Source of the DNA: Candidatus Profundicultor aquiphilus
GTDB taxonomy: Bacteria > Atribacterota > Atribacteria > Atribacterales > Caldatribacteriaceae
Direction: 5' to 3'
Assembly: GCA_013314795.1 (NCBI GenBank)
Contig: JABUEZ010000044.1
Location: forward strand, 1 to 10,973
DNA length: 10,973 nt
A program made the position numbers and the translations under genes. The notes under the pieces were generated by a model that saw nothing but the letters and a program-made list of their open reading frames with translations, was not told the DNA's origin and searched no databases. The stretch's first letter is position 1. The number at the start of each line of letters is the position of its first letter. Shown here piece after piece: positions 1-4,584 of this stretch.

Positions 1-710
1 TTCAAATTCTCGGGTACTTCACCCCGAACAATCCTTTGTGCCAGACCCTCAACAATGGCCGTTTTGCCAACTCCGGGATCCCCAATGAGCACCGGGTTAT
101 TTTTGGTCCGGCGACTCAGAATCTGAATGACCCTTCGAATTTCTGCATCTCGCCCGATGACCGGGTCAAGCTTTCCTTCTCGGGCCATCTTCGTGAGATC
201 TCTTCCGTATTTCTCCAGAGCCATATATTTCCCCTCCGCATAAGGATCGTCAACTCTTCTCTGTCCCCGGATTTCTTGCAGAGCCCGGTACACCTTTTCC
301 ACATCGATACCATGCGAACGTAAAATCCGATAACTTACTCCGTCTTCTTCTCGCACCACGGCAATAAAAAGATGTTCTACTCCCACATAGGCATCCTTTA
401 ACCTCTTGGCTTCCTCCTCAGCACCATCCAGCACTGACTTGGCCCGAGGAGTAAGGTAAATCTGGATTTCTTGTGTCCCCTGATAATAGATTTGAGGAAA
501 TTTTTCCAGGGCCCTCTCCAGCTCCCCTTTGACCACCTCAGGATTCACACCGCACCGGCTCAGAATCTGAGAGACCAGACCCTCGGGTTGGCGCAAAAGA
601 GCCAAAAGTAAATGCTCCACATCCAGTTGGTTATGATGGTATTCTATGAGAATATCCTGAGCCAGAGAGATGACCTCTTTGGCTTTCTCGGTAAACTGTT
701 CAAATTTCAT
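1..710 (-). CDS. clpB: ClpB disaggregase, N-terminal part (cut by window edge)
   Basis: The visible 236 residues are the start of the Hsp100 ATPase ClpB, the cytosolic hexamer that works with DnaK and DnaJ to pull proteins out of aggregates. The Clp N-domain with its two repeats fills about residues 1-145 (FEQFTEKAKEVI near the start, VEHLLLALL at 31-39, VEHLFIAVV at 111-119). A short linker leads into the first AAA+ domain, with the KYGRDLT and DPVIGRD signatures and a Walker A GDPGVGKT at 210-217. The gene leaves the window just after this, so the coiled-coil middle domain that separates ClpB from ClpA/ClpC is not visible. The ClpB call rests on the N-domain, the linker and the chaperone operon context. 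The ATG at 710 overlaps the hspR stop in an ATGA, and a purine-rich AGGAGGAGG Shine-Dalgarno lies inside the end of hspR, implying coupled translation. Confidence 0.93.
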   Translation of the reverse strand, partial: MKFEQFTEKAKEVISLAQDILIEYHHNQLDVEHLLLALLRQPEGLVSQILSRCGVNPEVVKGELERALEKFPQIYYQGTQEIQIYLTPRAKSVLDGAEEEAKRLKDAYVGVEHLFIAVVREEDGVSYRILRSHGIDVEKVYRALQEIRGQRRVDDPYAEGKYMALEKYGRDLTKMAREGKLDPVIGRDAEIRRVIQILSRRTKNNPVLIGDPGVGKTAIVEGLAQRIVRGEVPENL

Positions 711-1003
711 TGCTTTTCCTCCTCCTGATTCAAGAAGGCTTTATTTTCTGTTCGAAGTGCTTCGAGTTGCTCGGTCAATTTAAAAATCACTTCCACCCCT
801 GCCAGATTGACCCCCATGTCCTGCGTCAGGGTTTTAATCTTCATCACTTTCTCTATATCTTCCCGTTTATATAATCGTACACCGCCCTTACCCCGCTCAG
901 GCTTTAAAAGTCCCGCCTTTTCGTAATAACGCAGGGTCTGCGGATGGATTTTGGTCATTTCAGAAACCATCCTGATGGTAAAGTACTCCTCTTTCCTGTC
1001 CAT
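707..1003 (-). CDS. hspR: HspR-type MerR-family heat-shock repressor
   Basis: This is a small MerR-superfamily DNA-binding protein of 98 residues with the typical HspR layout. A winged helix-turn-helix starts at YFTIRMVSEMTKIHPQTLRYYE (residues 7-28). The HPQTLRYYE recognition segment, the wing around residues 36-49 and the NLAGVEVI segment at 66-73 are hallmarks of HspR, followed by a charged C-terminal helix. HspR proteins in other bacteria repress chaperone operons including their own, often with DnaK as corepressor. Its place between dnaJ and clpB suggests autoregulation from the promoter upstream of hsp20 (inference). I chose the ATG at 1003 because a GAGGTGG Shine-Dalgarno lies 8 bases before it. 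A GTG at 1027 would add eight residues and overlap the dnaJ stop, but has no clear ribosome binding site. The usual HspR operator (HAIR) is not visible in the window. Confidence 0.88.
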   Translation of the reverse strand: MDRKEEYFTIRMVSEMTKIHPQTLRYYEKAGLLKPERGKGGVRLYKREDIEKVMKIKTLTQDMGVNLAGVEVIFKLTEQLEALRTENKAFLNQEEEKQ

Positions 1004-1019
1004 AACACCCACCACCTCT

Positions 1020-2075
1020 TCAAGCACTCAAAAGATGCTGGCGAGGATTCTCTTTCCGGAGTGCCGAAAATTCCTCCAGAAGTCTTTTTTCCTTTTCTGT
1101 CAATCCCCTGGGAATAACCACCTGAACCTTGACCAGTAAATCTCCTTTACCCTCTCCTTTCAGTTTTGGGAAACCCAATCCTCGCAAGCGAAAAACAGTA
1201 CCACTCTGCGTTTCAGGCGGAATACGCATTTTGATCTTCCCCCCGAGAGTTGGGATTTCTATTTCGGTACCCAGAGCCGCTTCAGCTACTGTTACAGGAA
1301 CTTCCAGAACGAGGTTATCTCCCTCTCGACTAAAGAAGGCATGCGGTCTAACTCGCACTAAAAGATAGAAGTCTTTTCCACCAACCATTCCTGGAATACG
1401 CAATTTCATACCATCACTCACCCCGGGAGGAACATTGACACTGACAACCTTGGAACGTTTCTGTACCCCATCTCCTTCACAAGCCCGACAGATTTCCTGA
1501 AAACCAGTTTTACCCGTGCCACCGCACCGGGAACAAATTTCCCCATACTCAACCCGAACATTGCGAGTGGTCCCTCGAAAACTTTCTTCAAAGGAAATCT
1601 CCACCTCAGCGTTGACCTCGGTGGAATCCTTGTGAGAAACCTTCTCTTCGGTTTTCCGAGAAAAACCAAATTGAGAAGCCGTACGCCGGGAAGTTCGAGA
1701 GGCCCCCTGCCAGAGGTCTCCAAAAAAAGCTTTAAAGAAATCACTGAAGCCACCAAGATCAAAATCGGACTCATACGTGGTGTATTGATTCGAAGCACCA
1801 TATTTCCGGTAAAAATCCCGCCAGAATTCTTCAGTATTTTCTCGTCCGTAACTGCTCCAGGCTGACCCAAGCTCATCGTAACGCCGTTTCTTTTCTGGAT
1901 CACTGAGTACCTCGTAGGCCTCGTTTATCTCCTTGAATTTTCGCTCTGCCTCTTTGTTCCCTGGATTAAGATCGGGATGGTACTGACGCGCCAGCTTGCG
2001 ATATGCTCGCTTAATCTCCTGTTCGGTGGCGTCGCGTCCCACTCCAAGAATCTGGTAATAATCTTTAAACTCCAT
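1020..2075 (-). CDS. dnaJ: DnaJ/CbpA-like J-domain co-chaperone with a reduced zinc centre
   Basis: This 351-residue Hsp40 co-chaperone stimulates Hsp70 ATPase activity and hands substrates to it in the cytosol. The J domain occupies residues 4-68 with the catalytic HPD at 33-35. A linker rich in Gly, Phe and Tyr follows (about 85-140) and is less Gly-rich than in E. coli DnaJ. Only two CxxCxGxG motifs are present, at 181-188 and 196-203, where canonical DnaJ has four. The two C-terminal beta-sandwich domains follow, with VSVNVPPGV at 211-219 and GDLLVKVQVVIPRGL at 311-325, then a short helical tail. The protein is thus intermediate between zinc-free CbpA and full DnaJ, and can bind at most one zinc. 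The ATG at 2075 is preceded by GGTGGT with suitable spacing. It lies 48 bases after hsp20, behind a strong palindrome. Co-chaperone identity is certain; the dnaJ versus cbpA name is a choice. Confidence 0.9.
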   Translation of the reverse strand: MEFKDYYQILGVGRDATEQEIKRAYRKLARQYHPDLNPGNKEAERKFKEINEAYEVLSDPEKKRRYDELGSAWSSYGRENTEEFWRDFYRKYGASNQYTTYESDFDLGGFSDFFKAFFGDLWQGASRTSRRTASQFGFSRKTEEKVSHKDSTEVNAEVEISFEESFRGTTRNVRVEYGEICSRCGGTGKTGFQEICRACEGDGVQKRSKVVSVNVPPGVSDGMKLRIPGMVGGKDFYLLVRVRPHAFFSREGDNLVLEVPVTVAEAALGTEIEIPTLGGKIKMRIPPETQSGTVFRLRGLGFPKLKGEGKGDLLVKVQVVIPRGLTEKEKRLLEEFSALRKENPRQHLLSA

Positions 2076-2092
2076 ATCTTACCACCGCCTCA

Positions 2093-2118
2093 AAGGGTGG
2101 AGGAATTCCTCCACCCTT
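2093..2118. repeat. Perfect 26-bp palindrome between hsp20 and dnaJ, likely mRNA hairpin
   Basis: Two perfectly complementary 13-base arms (AAGGGTGGAGGAA and its complement) meet at 2105/2106. In the mRNA this gives an 11-bp GC-rich stem closed by AATT, five bases after the hsp20 TAG stop and 17 bases before the dnaJ ATG. Downstream in the reading direction there are only three T residues before GAGG, so it is not a convincing intrinsic terminator. It is better read as a stabiliser of the hsp20 mRNA end, a partial attenuator or a processing site. Its 3' arm contains CCACC, which could also pair with the GGTGG of the dnaJ ribosome binding site at 2082-2086. Confidence 0.85.
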
Positions 2119-2123
2119 ACCTT

Positions 2124-2558
2124 CTATCCTTCCTGAACACGAATTCTCTTTACTTTTCCCTCTTCAAACTTCGGCAAATGAATTTCCAAAACACCACTTT
2201 TGTAAGCGGCGACCACTCGCTCAACGTCAATAGGCATCCTCAACGAAAAGGAACGACGAAAAGGGCCAAAGGTTCGCTCTCGTCTTAAGAAACTTCCCTG
2301 AACCTCTCCAGGTTTTCGTTCTCCGCTCACCGTCAGGCGGTCTTCAGAAATGGTAACCTCGACTTCCTTCTGATCCACTCCAGGTAGATCAAAATAGAGA
2401 ATAATTTCCTTTTCCGTTTCCACCACATCGACTCGCGGAAGCCACTCTCCCGACTCCTTCCTTTCCTCTACAAAAGGGAACTTATCCTCCAGAGCCCGAA
2501 TAATTCCTTCCTGAAACTCAGCCAATTCTTTCCAGGGATTCCATCGCGGAACAGCCAT
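2124..2558 (-). CDS. hsp20: Small heat-shock protein, Hsp20/alpha-crystallin family
   Basis: This is an ATP-independent cytosolic holdase of 144 residues that binds unfolding proteins for later release to Hsp70 and ClpB. A short N-terminal arm begins MAVPRWNPWKEL, the usual form for bacterial class A members. The alpha-crystallin domain spans about residues 40-131, with PRVDVVETEKEI at 41-52, the DLPGVDQKEVEV loop at 57-68 and the conserved GVLEIHLPK at 122-130. The C-terminal I-x-V motif (IRV, 139-141), which docks on neighbouring subunits during oligomer assembly, is present. Length and motifs are complete. The ATG at 2558 has an excellent AAGGAGGT Shine-Dalgarno at 2569-2576. It is the first gene behind the promoter at 2602-2630 and leads the dnaJ, hspR and clpB genes. 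Confidence 0.96.
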   Translation of the reverse strand: MAVPRWNPWKELAEFQEGIIRALEDKFPFVEERKESGEWLPRVDVVETEKEIILYFDLPGVDQKEVEVTISEDRLTVSGERKPGEVQGSFLRRERTFGPFRRSFSLRMPIDVERVVAAYKSGVLEIHLPKFEEGKVKRIRVQEG

Positions 2559-2583
2559 GGTTCGTACAACCTCCTTTTACCTT

Positions 2584-2599
2584 CTTTGACATTTCAAAG
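2584..2599. promoter_or_regulatory. Palindrome CTTTGA-N4-TCAAAG at the hsp20 start point, candidate operator
   Basis: A perfect 6-4-6 inverted repeat (CTTTGACATTTCAAAG on the plus strand) begins three bases downstream of the -10 box and so covers the predicted transcription start near 2595. This is a classic position for a repressor to block open-complex formation. HspR from the same operon is the natural candidate, but the site does not match the published HAIR consensus (CTTGAGT-N7-ACTCAAG). In RNA it would form only a weak 6-bp hairpin at the 5' end, so a DNA operator is the better reading. Confidence 0.55.
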
Positions 2600-2601
2600 A
2601 G

Positions 2602-2630
2602 ATTATAAAGGCCTCCGGTAATTTTGTCAA
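2602..2630 (-). promoter_or_regulatory. Consensus sigma-70-type promoter of the hsp20-dnaJ-hspR-clpB operon
   Basis: Read on the minus strand, the -35 box TTGACA lies at 2630-2625 and the -10 box TATAAT at 2607-2602, with exactly 17 bases between. Both hexamers match the consensus in full. The start point is expected near 2595, giving a leader of about 37 bases to the hsp20 ATG. A promoter this strong needs repression when cells are unstressed, which fits an HspR-type negative control rather than an alternative sigma factor. It lies only 26 bases past the end of the HD-domain gene. Confidence 0.88.
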
Positions 2631-2655
2631 TAATCGTCAAAAGAAGGTAAACAAA

Positions 2656-3207
2656 TTATAACCCCAGGTCCTGGGCAATCCTTTGCATGGCTTGTAGAGA
2701 AATACTGAGAAAGTCCTCCAGTGAGAGCCCAAGCTGCGTACACATTTTGATCTGCTCTCTGGAAGCTCCTCGGGCAAAACTTTTCTCCTTAAAGCGAGAA
2801 AGTAAGAAATGAAGGTCGAGCTTTTCTAACTTACGCTCTTTATGAACCAGAGCACAGGCCACAATAAAACCACTCACCGGATCCACGGCAAAAAGCGCGA
2901 TCTCCATTCTCTCCCGAGGTTTAAACCCAGTCATTTCGTTGTGGGAACGAACAGCATTGACAACGCGCGGAGGAAAACCAGCTTCTTCTAAGTATCTTGC
3001 TCCAAGAAGGCCATGCTGCTCCGGATGATCCTTCGTTTCCTCATAATCAAGGTCATGCAGAAGGCCAGCGAGAGCCCATTCCTTCTCATCTTCATGAAAA
3101 AACAAAGCCAAATCCTGCATAATCGCTTCACAGGCCAGGCTATGTTTCACCAGATTAGGAGCATTCAGGTATTTCTTGAGAAACGCTAAGGCTTCGTTTC
3201 TTTCCAT
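2656..3207 (-). CDS. HD-domain hydrolase of unknown substrate
   Basis: This compact 183-residue soluble protein belongs to the HD superfamily of metal-dependent phosphohydrolases. The expected metal ligands are all present: His22 (VKHSLA), the His51-Asp52 pair in GLLHDLDY, His61 and His65, His89 and a late Asp109 in FAVDPVSG. This arrangement resembles small stand-alone predicted HD hydrolases rather than the multidomain RelA/SpoT or c-di-GMP HD-GYP enzymes. There is no signal peptide or second domain. The substrate cannot be told from sequence; a nucleotide or phosphoester is likely for the family. The ATG at 3207 follows the M23 peptidase stop by three bases, so it is the last gene of the upstream operon. 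Only a weak AGGG/GAG ribosome binding site is seen, suggesting translational coupling. No terminator is visible after its TAA stop. Confidence 0.82.
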   Translation of the reverse strand: MERNEALAFLKKYLNAPNLVKHSLACEAIMQDLALFFHEDEKEWALAGLLHDLDYEETKDHPEQHGLLGARYLEEAGFPPRVVNAVRSHNEMTGFKPRERMEIALFAVDPVSGFIVACALVHKERKLEKLDLHFLLSRFKEKSFARGASREQIKMCTQLGLSLEDFLSISLQAMQRIAQDLGL

Positions 3208-3210
3208 GCC

Positions 3211-4584
3211 CTATTTTCTCAAAAACTGCAGGGGATCCATACATTTTCCGCTTTTTCTCACTTCAAAATGAAGATGAGCGGTAGTGGCGTTTCCGGTCCG
3301 ACCAACTTTGGCGATGGGATCACCCTGATTGACTCTTTGCCCCCTGGTAACCAAGTTAACCGAGTTATGAGCATAGATGGTCTGCCAGCCTCCAGGGTGG
3401 TCGACAATCACAATACGTCCGTATCCCCGCATCGTCCCACTGAAAGAAACCACACCACTCTGAGCTGCCCGGATCAAAGTTCCCGACGAAGCAATAATAT
3501 CGACCCCGTTGTGAAATCTCCTACCCCTCAGTCCAAACGCAGAGGAAATCCTTCCCTGAACTGGCCACAGAAAATTCCCCTGTGCGTCAACTTTCACATA
3601 CTGTCGTGGTATCGACGAAGGGATTTTAATCGCTTGACCGACTTTGAGAATGCTCTTCTCCGTAAGACCATTGGCCTTTGCCAGAACATCAACTGCGATG
3701 CGGAAACGGCGTGAAAGACTCCAGAGTGTATCCCCAGGTTGAATCCGGTAGGTCTCATAGTTTTCTGTAGAACCAGAGGCCAGCACTTGCCCACCCGAGG
3801 AAGGAATTTTGATCACCTGACCAACCTTCAAGATACTCTTTTCAGTAAGACCGTTGACCTTTGCTAAAGCACTAACCGAGACCCGGAAACGACGAGCGAG
3901 TACCCAGAGCGTATCACCAGGCTGAATATGATAGGTTTCATACTGCGTAGGACTTCCCGAAGTTCCCTTAGTCCTCGAAGTGACTTTACTCACCGCAATT
4001 CCCGGTATGGCAAGTTTCATTCCCACCTGAAGGACGCTACGCTCATCCAACCCATTCGCATCCATGATGGACTTGATACTGACACCATAGAAACGAGAAA
4101 TCAACCACAGTGACTCTCCCTGTTTGACAATATGGACAATGGTCGTGGAAGTTTCCTTCTTCTGCACAGGGGTAGTCAATGTGGTAGGAAGAAGAATTTT
4201 CTGTCCTATCTGGAGAACAGCATTTTCACTCAGACCATTGGCTTCTATAATTGCCTGTACCGAAGTGTTAAATTTCCGAGCAACACCCCAGAGCGTATCG
4301 CCCTTTTGGACCTCATAGTATTCACCACAACTTTGATCTGAAGGATTGCCTCCGTCCTGCTTTATAACGATCTTCATCCCCGGTTGCAAGACGCTCTTTT
4401 CCGACAGGCCGTTGATCTGAAGAAGTTCTTGAAGCGGAATCCCGTAACGGCGAGAAATGATCCAGGGGTTCTCCCCTGGCTGTACCAAATGATACGTCGC
4501 ACCCCAGACCACCAAAGTTCCAACTCCCCAGAGAACGATTATTAGACCAATTTCAAAAATAATTCTCCATCCTTTTACCCTCAT
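3211..4584 (-). CDS. Secreted or anchored peptidoglycan hydrolase, five LysM repeats plus M23 endopeptidase
   Basis: This 457-residue cell-wall protein has an N-terminal hydrophobic segment (about residues 8-29 after MRVKGWR) that acts as signal peptide or membrane anchor. Five LysM glycan-binding modules follow, at about 31-74, 89-132, 150-193, 218-261 and 279-322. A C-terminal M23/LytM domain spans about 339-455. Catalytic and zinc residues are intact: His358 and Asp362 in HNGVD, His406 in YAH, and His437/His439 in HLHFE. An active zinc endopeptidase cutting peptide crosslinks is therefore expected, unlike the degenerate LytM domains of EnvC or NlpD. In domain order it otherwise resembles NlpD-like LysM-M23 proteins, which serve cell division. 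The ATG at 4584 overlaps the ileS stop as ATGA. The linkers between LysM modules are short and rich in Ser, Thr and Gly. Confidence 0.93.
   Translation of the reverse strand: MRVKGWRIIFEIGLIIVLWGVGTLVVWGATYHLVQPGENPWIISRRYGIPLQELLQINGLSEKSVLQPGMKIVIKQDGGNPSDQSCGEYYEVQKGDTLWGVARKFNTSVQAIIEANGLSENAVLQIGQKILLPTTLTTPVQKKETSTTIVHIVKQGESLWLISRFYGVSIKSIMDANGLDERSVLQVGMKLAIPGIAVSKVTSRTKGTSGSPTQYETYHIQPGDTLWVLARRFRVSVSALAKVNGLTEKSILKVGQVIKIPSSGGQVLASGSTENYETYRIQPGDTLWSLSRRFRIAVDVLAKANGLTEKSILKVGQAIKIPSSIPRQYVKVDAQGNFLWPVQGRISSAFGLRGRRFHNGVDIIASSGTLIRAAQSGVVSFSGTMRGYGRIVIVDHPGGWQTIYAHNSVNLVTRGQRVNQGDPIAKVGRTGNATTAHLHFEVRKSGKCMDPLQFLRK
3619..4494 (-). repeat. Tandem LysM-coding repeats (five units)
   Basis: Five repeated protein modules share the pattern Y-x-V/I-Q-x-G-D/E-x-x-W, N-G-L-x-E-x-S-V/I-L-x-x-G and a final K-x-x-I-P. 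Units 4 and 5 are nearly the same in protein (both read QPGDTLW and GLTEKSILKVGQ), with a period of 61 residues or 183 bases. At DNA level they differ at many third positions, so the duplication is not very recent or has been recoded. Units 1 to 3 are more divergent, which suggests growth by duplication at the M23-proximal end. Confidence 0.8.

Larger units (their letters stand above)
2576..2651. repeat. Inverted repeat enclosing the heat-shock promoter
   Basis: The plus-strand sequence GTCAAAAGAAGGTAAA at 2636-2651 recurs on the minus strand at 2590-2576 as GTCAAAGAAGGTAAA, differing by one missing A. The 45 bases between the arms hold both the -35 and -10 boxes. The promoter-proximal arm ends just before the hsp20 Shine-Dalgarno and shares its GTCAAAG with the start-point palindrome. 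A paired operator on both sides of the promoter is one reading. In read-through RNA from the upstream operon the arms could pair into a stem of about 15 bp next to the hsp20 ribosome binding site. Confidence 0.7.

Noticed and set aside
1003..1040. HAIR-like operator near the start of hspR (TTTGAGT followed by CTTGAAG)
   Set aside because: Only a half-site is seen, without the inverted partner at the right spacing, and it lies inside the dnaJ coding end.
1418..1903. 161-codon minus-strand open frame within dnaJ
   Set aside because: It is an out-of-frame reading of dnaJ, whose own frame carries the conserved J-domain and C-terminal motifs.
2093..2118. Intrinsic transcription terminator after hsp20
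   Set aside because: The stem is strong but is followed by only three U residues, and three co-functional genes lie downstream, so full termination is unlikely.
2576..2651. Phase-variable invertible promoter
   Set aside because: The inverted arms flank a promoter, but the 45-base interior is very short for site-specific inversion, the arms have an indel and no recombinase gene is near.
3268..3714. 148-codon plus-strand open frame over the M23 and LysM region
   Set aside because: It is antisense to intact catalytic motifs and has no signal peptide or domain of its own.
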